Below are positions 54,482 to 63,576 of a stretch of DNA of 64,000 nt, one piece after another; the first letter of the stretch is position 1, and each line of letters begins with the position of its first letter. The notes beneath the pieces were generated by a model, which worked only from the letters and a program-made list of their open reading frames with translations, was not told where the DNA came from and made no database searches. The stretch comes from Alteromonas sp. KUL49 (lineage in GTDB: Bacteria; Pseudomonadota; Gammaproteobacteria; Enterobacterales; Alteromonadaceae), in contig NZ_BJKL01000008.1 in assembly GCF_006538345.1 (NCBI RefSeq), forward strand, positions 1 to 64,000, read 5' to 3'. The translations under genes and the position numbers were made by a program.

Positions 54482-56023
54482 TTACCCTGCCGCAGGGTAA
54501 ACATAGCTAGACTGCAGACCCAAAGGTAAACCTAAGCCCCAGTACAATAACAGGAATGCCGTCCAGATAATCAAAATAGTCACAGTGAAAGGCAGCATCA
54601 ACGACAACAAGGTGCCAATGCCTGTGCTCGTTACATAGCGTTGGCAGTAAACCACTACCAATGGGAAATACGGCATTAGCGGTGTGACAATATTAGATGA
54701 TGAATCTCCCAAACGGTAGGCCGCCTGTGTTAAGTCAGGCGAGATACCTAGTTGCATAAGCATGGGTACAAAAATTGGTCCTAACAGCGCCCATTTTGCC
54801 GACGATGAACCTACAAAAAGATTCACAAATGCCGTTAGAAAAATAAGCCCAACAATAGTCACCATACTCGGTAGTTGTAACACTTTAAGGAACTGTGCTC
54901 CTTCAATGGCAAGTAAGGCTCCCAAATTAGACTTACCGAAAGCATCAATAAACAAAGCACAGAAGAACGCCATTACGATGTAATAACTCATGCCTTGCAT
55001 AGCTTTCGTCATGCTATCTATCATGTCTTTACTGGTAGAATAGGCACCCGACATAAAGCCGTAAATCACACCAGGGAGCAAGAACAGTAAGAAGATTAGC
55101 GGTACTATTGACTGCATAACGGGCGCTGCAAAAGACGTTAATTGTCCGTCAGGTGCGCGCATGGGTGAACTATCGGGGACCAAAATAGCAATAAGTGCTG
55201 CAATCCCCAACAGCATGACGATAGTGGCTACTCGCAACGCTTTAGTTTGCTTTGGATTCAGTTCTTCAAACTTAGGAATATCGGCAGGGTCACCGTCGAC
55301 CTCTACATCTTTTAAACGGGGCTCAATGACTTTATCGGTTAGATACCAAGCGATTGAAATAATAACTAAGCTAGACGCTGAATTAAAAAACCAGTTATTT
55401 AAAGGGTTAATTTGAATATCAGGGTCGATGATCTGTGCCGCCGACTGAGTAAAGGATTGCAATAATGGATCTATGGCTGAGGGAATAAAGTTGGCGCAAA
55501 AGCCCCCGGATACACCAGCAAACGCCGCCGCTATGCCCGCCAATGGATGACGACCCATGGCGTAAAATATCACCCCAGCTAACGGGATCACCAAGACATA
55601 TCCAGCATCGGTAGCAGTGTGGCTAACGATAGCCACAAGCACAACCACTGGCGTTAACAACGCTTTGGGAGTCCAGTCTAGCATGCGTTTTAAACCCGCA
55701 CTAATAAAGCCGGAATGCTCAGCAACCCCAACACCTAACATAGCGACTAACACTACACCCAACGGTGCAAAACCAGTGAATATTTTTACCATGCGAGAAA
55801 GAAAGTCAGCGAGTGAATCGCCAGTAAGCAAATTATTTACAACGACTGCCTCACCTGTCCGCGGGTCAATCGTGTCAAAGGACACTTGTGAAAGCGCCGC
55901 AGATAACCCCCACACCACGAGCAAGCACACGAAAAATATAATCGCCGGATCGGGGAGTTTGTTCCCGATTCGCTCTACTTTATCCAAGGCTCTGGTAGCC
56001 CAAGACGATTGGTTGACTGTCAT
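54482..56023 (-). CDS. AbgT family transporter
   Basis: Inner-membrane transporter of 513 residues with about a dozen hydrophobic segments, of the AbgT (p-aminobenzoyl-glutamate) family; some members export sulfonamides. Characteristic stretches include RIGNKLPDPAIIFFVCLL at the start, LGVGVAEHSGFISAGLKRML, TDAGYVLVIPLAG, FVGSSSAKWALLGPIFVPML and YRLGDSSSNIVTPLMPYFP. Its substrate cannot be read from sequence. It is divergent from the TRAP transporter operon and convergent with the sulfotransferase-like gene. Confidence 0.93.
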   Translation of the reverse strand: MTVNQSSWATRALDKVERIGNKLPDPAIIFFVCLLVVWGLSAALSQVSFDTIDPRTGEAVVVNNLLTGDSLADFLSRMVKIFTGFAPLGVVLVAMLGVGVAEHSGFISAGLKRMLDWTPKALLTPVVVLVAIVSHTATDAGYVLVIPLAGVIFYAMGRHPLAGIAAAFAGVSGGFCANFIPSAIDPLLQSFTQSAAQIIDPDIQINPLNNWFFNSASSLVIISIAWYLTDKVIEPRLKDVEVDGDPADIPKFEELNPKQTKALRVATIVMLLGIAALIAILVPDSSPMRAPDGQLTSFAAPVMQSIVPLIFLLFLLPGVIYGFMSGAYSTSKDMIDSMTKAMQGMSYYIVMAFFCALFIDAFGKSNLGALLAIEGAQFLKVLQLPSMVTIVGLIFLTAFVNLFVGSSSAKWALLGPIFVPMLMQLGISPDLTQAAYRLGDSSSNIVTPLMPYFPLVVVYCQRYVTSTGIGTLLSLMLPFTVTILIIWTAFLLLYWGLGLPLGLQSSYVYPAAG

Positions 56024-56225
56024 AGGTATCCTTTATTTCTTGTAATTATGAATATGATTTAATTCCCAATAGTAGAGTGTGACACTACAACGCGCTAATC
56101 AAGTGCAGAATTAAAAATTCAAAAAGTTAGTGTAAAGAGGATGAGATTAAATGGCGACTTTAGCTATTTACAAACCTTTTACACCCTGATACTTTGTTAA
56201 CAATTAACCAAATAAATAATTTTCA

Positions 56226-57209
56226 ATGAAACGAAAACTGCTGTTTCTGTTGAGCTGCCTACTCGTTCATATTCCATTTGCTCTGGCACAATCAGAGGCT
56301 AAAACGACTCGTATTGTTCGCTGGGCACACGTGTATGAACAATCGCACCCTCTACATAAATGGGCGCTTTGGGCGAGCGACGAAATTTATTCACAAACCA
56401 ATGGTCGTTATAAAATAAAGGTTTTTCCGTCCTCGTCTTTAGGTAAAGAAGCTCAGATTAACCAAAGCATCAGTATTGGTTCGATAGACATTATTTATAC
56501 GGGAGTTAGTTTTGCTGCACAGGCCCACCCGCCACTTGGGTTGTCGGAGATGCCGTATATTTTTGAAGACTATTCCCATTGGCAGCGTTTTGTCGCTTCA
56601 GAATTGTTTACCCAGCTCAGCAAGGAATATCATGAGAAGTCCCACGGTAATCACATCATGGGGTCAAGCTATTACGGTGAACGGCATTTAACCGCCAACC
56701 GGCCTGTGCTGTCCCCAGAAAATATCGAAGGTCTTAAAATAAGAGTTCCCGGTGCGGCAATTTATCAAATATTCCCTCTTGCGCTTGGTGCCAAACCTAG
56801 TCCTATTGCTTTTTCAGAAGTCTACTTAGCTATTCAACAAGGTGTTGTTGATTCTCAAGAAAATCCATTGGTAACTATACAAGCCAAGCGTTTTTACGAA
56901 GTGCAAGAGCACATCAACCTTACTGGGCACATACTGGGCTCAATCTTAACGGTTATGAGCGATGACTTATTAACAGCCTTGTCTTCCGACGACAAAAATA
57001 CCTTTTCTGAGGTATTGAAACAGGCAGCACAGCAGGCTTCGCAAGAAACAAGAGAATACGAAGCTAAACTGTCGCAATGGTTTGAAGAGCAAAACATTTC
57101 CGTGAATTCTGTCGACCGCGCTGCATTCAGAAACAACGTCTTACGTTTTACCCAAAATATCATTCCACTCGAGAGCAGAGCCACTTATGACCGCATCCAA
57201 ACGCTCTAA
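56226..57209 (+). CDS. dctP: TRAP transporter substrate-binding protein DctP
   Basis: Periplasmic receptor of a TRAP transporter, 327 residues, with a clear signal peptide (about 1-22, ending ALA). It shows the DctP features RWAHVYEQSHPLHKWALW, FPSSSLGKEAQINQSISIG, and the binding-site arginine region IEGLKIRVPGAAIYQIF followed by SEVYLAIQQGVVDSQENP. The ligand is probably a C4- or other carboxylate but is not determined. The dctQ gene starts 23 bases before its end. Confidence 0.92.
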   Translation: MKRKLLFLLSCLLVHIPFALAQSEAKTTRIVRWAHVYEQSHPLHKWALWASDEIYSQTNGRYKIKVFPSSSLGKEAQINQSISIGSIDIIYTGVSFAAQAHPPLGLSEMPYIFEDYSHWQRFVASELFTQLSKEYHEKSHGNHIMGSSYYGERHLTANRPVLSPENIEGLKIRVPGAAIYQIFPLALGAKPSPIAFSEVYLAIQQGVVDSQENPLVTIQAKRFYEVQEHINLTGHILGSILTVMSDDLLTALSSDDKNTFSEVLKQAAQQASQETREYEAKLSQWFEEQNISVNSVDRAAFRNNVLRFTQNIIPLESRATYDRIQTL

Positions 57210-57717
57210 TACCGACACTAAAAATACTCAAGAAATTGATTGGGACGATGTCGAAGACAACACGCCGGTTTGCTTACATACAGAGGACTACTTTGCTATT
57301 GCTCTGTTCTATTTACTTGCCAGTACATTGGTTTTGCAGGTACTTAGTCGATATCTACTCAATGCGCCTCTTGGCTGGACTGAAGAAGTCGCTCGATATC
57401 AGTTGATTATCTTCACCTTTGTGGGTGCCAGTATGGGGTTCAGAAAGCACTCTCACATTGGATTTATCTACTTTCAGCAAAAATTGCCAACCCAACTTCG
57501 AAAGTGGGCTGAGCTAGGGGTAAAACTCGTGAGCGCCTACTTCTTAGTGTTTCTCATCGTTTCCACCATAGCTATCTTACCTCACCTGACTACACACAAA
57601 ATGACATCTATCGATTTGTCACTCACCGCGCTTTACGGTGCAGTAGGCTTGGCCTTGTGCGCTTGTTTATTGCGAACACTCCAATCTCTTTTAATCACTT
57701 ACCACAACTCTCAATAA
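57187..57717 (+). CDS. dctQ: TRAP transporter small membrane subunit DctQ
   Basis: Inner-membrane subunit of 176 residues with four helices (about 38-56, 75-92, 115-137, 150-170) after a long polar N-terminus. The DctQ signature VLSRYLLNAPLGWTEEVARYQLI and GASMGFRKHSHIG are present. It overlaps dctP by 23 bases and is 10 bases before dctM, so all three are one operon. Confidence 0.9.
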   Translation: MTASKRSNTDTKNTQEIDWDDVEDNTPVCLHTEDYFAIALFYLLASTLVLQVLSRYLLNAPLGWTEEVARYQLIIFTFVGASMGFRKHSHIGFIYFQQKLPTQLRKWAELGVKLVSAYFLVFLIVSTIAILPHLTTHKMTSIDLSLTALYGAVGLALCACLLRTLQSLLITYHNSQ

Positions 57718-57727
57718 AGGCCGAAAC

Positions 57728-59005
57728 ATGGTTATCTTGGTACTTTTTGTCGCACTGTTTATTCTTGTTGTCTTGGGAGTGCCCATTGCTTTGTCACTTG
57801 CCATTGCGTCGCTTCTCGCAATATTGGTGGAGGGCAGCATTCCCAGTCTTGTGGTGCTTCATCAAATGGTAAGTGGCATGGACAGCTTTCCATTACTTTC
57901 CATTCCGTTTTTCATTCTTGCCGGTGCCCTCATGAATCAAGGTGGCATTACCAAACGTATCTTTGATTTTGCAGAGGCACTTTCTGGATGGATGCGAGGT
58001 GGGTTGGGTCACGTAAATGTTGGCGCGTCTATCCTATTTTCTGGCATGTCCGGTGCTGCTGTTGCCGATGCAGGAGGACTCGGCGCCATCGAAATTAAAG
58101 CAATGCGAAGTCGAGGATACGATGTAGGGTTTTCTGTGGGGTTAACGGCGGCGTCATCCACCATTGGGCCAATTATTCCCCCGAGTTTACCCATGATCAT
58201 ATATGCTGTCTTGGCTGGTGTCTCCATCGGTCAACTCTTTGCCGCAGGCCTAATTCCAGGGTTGCTGATGGCAGTATCGCTTTCGCTCATGGTGGCTTAC
58301 TTTGCACGCAAGCGCGATTACCCCAAAGACGCTTCATTTTCCCTCAAGCGAATTGTAGTTACCTTCAACAAAGCCTTCTTATCACTCATGGCCCCTGTCA
58401 TTATCGTCGGCGGTATTTTAACGGGGTGGTTTACTGCCACCGAAGCTGCTGTTGTGGCGTGTGTTTACGCATTCATTCTGAGCGCGGTGGTGTATAAAAC
58501 ACTTACTATTAAAAAACCTATTGAAAGTGTCTTCTGAAACCGTCGAAACCACCAGCATGATCATGCTGATTATTGGCGCGCCGCGGTGTTTTCTTGGGTA
58601 CTCACCAGTCAAGGCGTAAACGACGTTGTGGCTAATGCATTAACTACTGTGGGAGCAACTAAATTTGGTTTAATGGTAGCCATTACCCTCGTACTATTTG
58701 TGATCGGGTGCTTTATGGAAACCATTGCCGCTATCACTATTCTAACGCCAATATTACTTCCGGTTGCCACTGCCGCAGGTATTGATCCGATTCAGTTTGG
58801 CGTGATTATGTTGTTGAATCTAATGTTGGGATTGCTGACACCTCCTTTAGGTATGGTGTTGTTTGTGTTGTCGAGAGTGTCCAAGATGTCAGTCGAGCAA
58901 TGTGCTAAAGCAACACTGCCCTTTCTGTTGCCCTTGGGTATTGTTTTGGTACTCATCATGATGGTGCCAGCATTAACCCTGTGGCTGCCTAGCGTACTCT
59001 ACTAA
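57728..59005 (+). pseudogene. dctM: TRAP transporter large subunit DctM, broken by two compensating indels
   Basis: The large TRAP permease (11-12 membrane helices). The start LVLFVALFILVVLGVPIALS and PLLSIPFFILAGALMNQGG are typical. The frame stops at 58535-58537. From about 58536 to 58580 another frame encodes the expected ETVETTSMIMLIIGA, and then the original frame resumes with AAVFSWVLTSQGVNDVV to the normal end. So one extra base near 58535 and one missing base near 58580 enclose a 45-base shifted segment. Total length (425 residues after correction) is normal. The pattern argues for sequencing error, but a real mutant cannot be excluded. Confidence 0.9.
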
Positions 59006-59068
59006 TCATGAATAAAGTTGCCTCCCAAACACTAGCTACCTATGGTAGTTAATATAGGAACCTCTATT

Positions 59069-60499
59069 ATGGAAGTGATAAATAAAATGAACCAACGCCG
59101 CTTAACATTTGTTATTTCTTTGATATTCCTGTGCTTTTCGTTTGCCTCAAAGGGCTCACAAAACGCAGAAGATACTTTCGAACAACTGTGCGCATCATGC
59201 CACGGTAAAAATCTTTCTGGTGGAATGGCCGGTTCACTACTTGATGATCAATGGATTGTTGATGGCTCGCCAGATGCTTTAACAAAGATCATCGCTGAGG
59301 GCCTAATTTCCCGGGGTATGCCAGCGTGGCAAGATGCGCTGTCGGCTGAGCAGATTCGCGCACTGGTTATTTATATTAATGAACAACGATTTAAAGCTAG
59401 CCGTAGAGTTGTCCCTGACGAAACGCAGCCATCAAGAGTAACGTCCCTCGGACATACCTTCGATATTACTGAGGTTTATATAGCGCCAAGTATTTTGTGG
59501 GCGTTGGAATTTCTACCTGATGGTAGCTTTATCACCACACAAAGAGACGGTGCGCTTTATCACCTATCTGCCGACGGCGAATTAATTGGCGACATACAAG
59601 GGCTTCCTGAAGTATGGCAACAAGGGCAAGGTGGATTGCTCGACGTTGCCCTTCACCCAAACTATCACAACAACGGTTGGGTATATTTGGCCTATTCTTA
59701 CTCAACCGACGGTGAAGTCGGTGGCTTAGCCATTGCACGGGGAAAAATAAATAATCACCGGTGGGAAGATCACCATGTACTCTTCGCATCAGATCCCGCT
59801 TCACACTCTAAATCAGGCCGCCATTTTGGCTCTCGTATTGTGTTTAACGACGGCTACCTATTCTTCACTATGGGTGAACGGGGTATTCGCCCAAGTGCAC
59901 AAGACATGACAATTCCTAACGGAAAAGTCTTGAGGTTACACGACGATGGCCGTGTTCCAACCGACAATCCATTTGTGAATACCCCTGACACGCTAAGTGC
60001 AATTTGGTCATTTGGCCACAGAAATCCACAAGGCATGGATGTTGACCCAACCACGGGACTCATTTGGGAAGCAGAGCACGGCCCTAGAGGTGGCGACGAA
60101 TTAAATGTAGTAACAAAAGCGCGCAACTATGGTTGGCCGATCATCACTTACGGTATGAATTATGATGGCACACCCATGACGCATTTAACTGCAAAGGATG
60201 GCATGGAACAGCCAAAACACTATTGGGTTCCGTCAATCGCGCCAGCAGGTATTAGCTTCTACAACGGCGACATGTTTAGCGAATGGAATGGCAAACTATT
60301 AGTGGGTGGTATGGCTATTCAAGACTTGCAACTTTTCACCATAGATGGAGACACAATAACAGCAAAGGAAATCGTACTGTCAGACAGAGGCAGAATCCGC
60401 GAGGTTAAAGTAGCACCTGATGGAAGCATTTATCTCATTGTTACCATCGATGGCAAAGGGCATGTATTGCGTTTGTCTATCAGTGATAAGACAACTTAA
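59069..60499 (+). CDS. cytochrome c-PQQ sugar dehydrogenase fusion (YliI-like)
   Basis: Periplasmic oxidoreductase. From the ATG at 59069 (476 residues; SD ATAGGAA), it has a signal peptide (through about residue 30). A cytochrome c domain follows (heme motif CASCHGKN, axial Met in RGMPAWQ), then a PQQ-dependent soluble aldose sugar dehydrogenase beta-propeller (GHTFDITEVYIAPSILWALE to the end; GGLLDVALHPNYHNNGWVYL, GHRNPQGMDV, EHGPRGGDELN). The fused heme could pass electrons from sugar oxidation to the respiratory chain. The in-frame ATG at 59042 is a less likely start. Confidence 0.88.
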   Translation: MEVINKMNQRRLTFVISLIFLCFSFASKGSQNAEDTFEQLCASCHGKNLSGGMAGSLLDDQWIVDGSPDALTKIIAEGLISRGMPAWQDALSAEQIRALVIYINEQRFKASRRVVPDETQPSRVTSLGHTFDITEVYIAPSILWALEFLPDGSFITTQRDGALYHLSADGELIGDIQGLPEVWQQGQGGLLDVALHPNYHNNGWVYLAYSYSTDGEVGGLAIARGKINNHRWEDHHVLFASDPASHSKSGRHFGSRIVFNDGYLFFTMGERGIRPSAQDMTIPNGKVLRLHDDGRVPTDNPFVNTPDTLSAIWSFGHRNPQGMDVDPTTGLIWEAEHGPRGGDELNVVTKARNYGWPIITYGMNYDGTPMTHLTAKDGMEQPKHYWVPSIAPAGISFYNGDMFSEWNGKLLVGGMAIQDLQLFTIDGDTITAKEIVLSDRGRIREVKVAPDGSIYLIVTIDGKGHVLRLSISDKTT

Positions 60500-60584
60500 A
60501 TAGATGCTTACATTTAAAACAATGCGCTGAAAATGGATATTTGTATGATGAACAAAACCAACATTGGAGAGTTTGGGCTCATTT

Positions 60585-62222
60585 ATGTTCAAAGCAGTAT
60601 TTGTGAAGCTATGGTTGGCAATAGCACTTTGGGGTGCGTTCGTCTGTCAAACCTTTGCCGAAAATAGCACAGAAGATATTTTTCCCGAAGAAGTTTGGTC
60701 TCGCTATGAGCAGATGGAACAAGCTGGGTTTATACCCCATCGTTTAAATAGAGTCAGAAAATTTTATGACCGGAAACGTTTTGCTGGGCTTTTGGTAGTA
60801 AAAAACGGCGCGGTTGTTGTTGATTGGGGAGAAAATGATCGTCGTTTCCTCGTACATTCAATTCGAAAAAGTATGTTAAGTACGCTTTATGGCATCCACT
60901 ATTCTAATATTGATCTCACTGCATCATTGGCTGAATTGAATGTTACCGAAGGTGAGCTACTCACCGCTTCAGAACTATCAGCAACTCTGTCCGATATATT
61001 GGCATCTCGATCCGGGATCTACTTGCCTGCAGCTGCTGAGGGAGGGCAAATGATTAGTAGCCGACCTGAACGTGGCAGTCACTTGCCTGGCACCCATTGG
61101 TGGTATAACAACTGGGACTTTAATGTCGCGGGCAGTATTTTTACTCAGCTAACTAATGAAGAAATCGCAGAAGCATTCAAGCGCCATATTGCCGAGCCCA
61201 TACAGATGCAAGATTTCAGAGAATTTGATAGTTACTCAGTAAGCGGAGATTCAGAGCATCAGGCTGTGCAATTTCGCATGTCTTCGCGTGACCTAGCGCG
61301 ATTGGGGTTACTCTATGAGAGAAACGGAAATTGGCAAGGCCATCAACTTATTCCTAGCGAATGGGTATCAAAAAGCACCCAAGCAATGAGTGAAACCAAT
61401 ATGGGCGACAAATATCCGCCTTTTTATGGCTATATGTGGTGGGTTGAGGAAGACGGTAGCTACAGTGCTCGCGGGGCCGGGGGACATATTCTAGCAGTCT
61501 ACCCTGAACGCGACTTAGTTATCGTTTTACGCGTCAATACCTACTTGGAACATTCAGTTTCAGCTAAAGCTATTAAAAAAATACTTGAGGGTATTATCTC
61601 AGCTTCTGAAGGTGAGGTTTCATTATCTCCAGAATTGACTCAGTATGAAGAGAACCAAGCCGCTAAAGATAACCTACCGATTTGGTATCAAGATAAAACA
61701 TTTGCATTGTCTTTGAGTGATGGTCAGATAGTGACTTTGCAATCTACTGGCAGTGCAATGTTTGTTAATTTGGGCTCTGGTGAACTTGAGTTGAGTTACG
61801 AGAAAGAAAACCAGTTCACCATTATCGACCGCAAAGAGCCTTTGGAGATTACACTTGGCGATAATGGAGAAGTGACAGCGCTAAGAACTCCGCGCTTGTT
61901 CTATCTATACGCCGCAGATGCGGCTCAAAATGGAGAGCTGAACGAGGCGCTTCAGTGGGTTAAAGAAGTCATTGCTATGCAGCCTGATTCAGCTATGGCA
62001 TATACCAATATGGCTAAAATCTACATCGCTCAGAATGATATTAAAAACGCAAAAATAATGCTTGATGAAGCATTACATTTCGATCCCAAAAACAAACAAG
62101 CCAACGCATTAACGCAGACTCTTTTTGTTAAGCAATGGTTGTTACCAGTAGTTTTTACAATTGGGTTAGCCATTTTCTTATTTGCATTTCTAATAGTTAA
62201 AAAGCGTAAAAATAAGAAATAG
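60585..62222 (+). CDS. serine hydrolase (beta-lactamase family) with TPR and C-terminal membrane helix
   Basis: The 545-residue protein has a signal peptide (about 1-25), then a class C beta-lactamase/penicillin-binding-like domain (about 35-340). The nucleophile is in HSIRKSML (S-I-R-K, an SxxK motif), YNN in WWYNNWDF serves as the YxN motif, and GAGGHILAVYP lies at the third motif position. A small beta domain (about 375-435), TPR-like helices (about 440-510) and one membrane helix (about 518-540) with a basic tail follow. The enzyme thus faces the periplasm, held by its C-terminus. Substrate (peptide, ester or lactam) is unknown. Confidence 0.82.
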   Translation: MFKAVFVKLWLAIALWGAFVCQTFAENSTEDIFPEEVWSRYEQMEQAGFIPHRLNRVRKFYDRKRFAGLLVVKNGAVVVDWGENDRRFLVHSIRKSMLSTLYGIHYSNIDLTASLAELNVTEGELLTASELSATLSDILASRSGIYLPAAAEGGQMISSRPERGSHLPGTHWWYNNWDFNVAGSIFTQLTNEEIAEAFKRHIAEPIQMQDFREFDSYSVSGDSEHQAVQFRMSSRDLARLGLLYERNGNWQGHQLIPSEWVSKSTQAMSETNMGDKYPPFYGYMWWVEEDGSYSARGAGGHILAVYPERDLVIVLRVNTYLEHSVSAKAIKKILEGIISASEGEVSLSPELTQYEENQAAKDNLPIWYQDKTFALSLSDGQIVTLQSTGSAMFVNLGSGELELSYEKENQFTIIDRKEPLEITLGDNGEVTALRTPRLFYLYAADAAQNGELNEALQWVKEVIAMQPDSAMAYTNMAKIYIAQNDIKNAKIMLDEALHFDPKNKQANALTQTLFVKQWLLPVVFTIGLAIFLFAFLIVKKRKNKK

Positions 62223-62271
62223 TGATTTACAGAGGGACTATTAGTGGATTCAGATAGTCCCAATACTCAAT

Positions 62272-63576
62272 TTAATCACGCAATTCACCAGTCATTCTTA
62301 CTGTAATCTGGGTGCCTGCTTGCTCTTGATTCCCACTCTCAATAGTCAATGCCCAACCTTGATGTTCACACAAGCGCTTTACAATAGATAACCCGAAACC
62401 AAAACCTGTGCTTTGCTTACCTTGAACACTAGGCTCAGTGACCTTGTCAGTTATATCTGATTGTATACCCGGGCCGGTATCAGACACGGTTAATTTGCCA
62501 TGTTCATAGTTGACGCTAACCTCACCCTGCTCTGTGTACTGAAACGCATTGCTCAGAAGGTTGTCTAGCAAGACTTTGAGCATACCTTCTCTTACCTCAA
62601 TTTGTGAGTTACAGCTATCGCTTATTACAACCTCAATGGGCTTACCTTTGAGTAACCCACCGTTGTCGATAACTGCTCGTTCTACAATGCTCAATAAGTT
62701 CACTACCACTTTAGGGCTTTGTGCACTTTCCTCTCTGGCTAAGGTCAACAGTGTATGTACAGTTTTGTCCATGCGCTCGGCGGCATCTTCAATACGTTTT
62801 ACTATCTCTTCGGACTGCGCTTTTGATATGTCTATGCTCCGGTGCAACTCAGCAGCATTTTTTATTACGGCAAGTGGCGACCGCAATTCATGACTTACGT
62901 CTCGGGTGAACGCAGCTTCGCGAGAAAGCGCTTGGTTAATGCGAGAGAATGTATGTTCAAGTGCATGGGATAACACACCAATTTCATTCCTAGGGTATTG
63001 ATGAGCAAATTTAGACGGTATTTGGTTAGGCGCTACGCCATCAACCTTATCCGCTAATTGTCTTAATGGTTTTGTCATTCTGCGACTTATTAACCATGCG
63101 ACAAAACACGAAATCGCAGTTAATACTGCGGCAATAATACCAAGAAACTGCATCAAACCAGTGCGTACTGGACGGATCATAAGGTCATTACTGACTTCAG
63201 CTAATAAGTAGGTGTCGTTGAATTCTGGGAAGGTGTATAAGTGATAATGCCTGCCACTATCACCATAGAACTCTACTCTTTTCGGTTCAGTGAGTGACAC
63301 ATTGCGCATATCATCTGGAAAAGTCGACTTACTAAAATGCAGACTCATTGAGCCTTGTCTCGGCACTGGCCACTGTCCTGATTTTTGATAGCCCTCCTTT
63401 AAAAACTGAGCTTCTTGTTGAATGTTGCGTTCAATAAAACCGTCTTCTAGGTTGTACATCAACATAAACGACACAAAACCATATGCCGCAGAAAGTAATA
63501 ATGTGAACGCGCAAAATTGAATAACAATACGACGGCTTAAACTGTGAAAGCCTTTGGGTTTGTTCCATCGACTCAT
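62272..63576 (-). CDS. two-component sensor histidine kinase
   Basis: Membrane kinase of 434 residues: membrane helix about 18-40, periplasmic sensor (about 41-140), second helix about 141-164, HAMP (about 165-215), HisKA with His229 in TRDVSHELRSPLAVI, and HATPase with LLDNLLSNAFQYT, VSDTGPGI and GFGFGLSIVKRL. It overlaps the upstream response regulator gene by 4 bases (ATGA). The signal is unknown; a QseC/PhoQ-like layout is similar but orthology is not claimed. It is convergent with the serine hydrolase gene. Confidence 0.93.
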   Translation of the reverse strand: MSRWNKPKGFHSLSRRIVIQFCAFTLLLSAAYGFVSFMLMYNLEDGFIERNIQQEAQFLKEGYQKSGQWPVPRQGSMSLHFSKSTFPDDMRNVSLTEPKRVEFYGDSGRHYHLYTFPEFNDTYLLAEVSNDLMIRPVRTGLMQFLGIIAAVLTAISCFVAWLISRRMTKPLRQLADKVDGVAPNQIPSKFAHQYPRNEIGVLSHALEHTFSRINQALSREAAFTRDVSHELRSPLAVIKNAAELHRSIDISKAQSEEIVKRIEDAAERMDKTVHTLLTLAREESAQSPKVVVNLLSIVERAVIDNGGLLKGKPIEVVISDSCNSQIEVREGMLKVLLDNLLSNAFQYTEQGEVSVNYEHGKLTVSDTGPGIQSDITDKVTEPSVQGKQSTGFGFGLSIVKRLCEHQGWALTIESGNQEQAGTQITVRMTGELRD

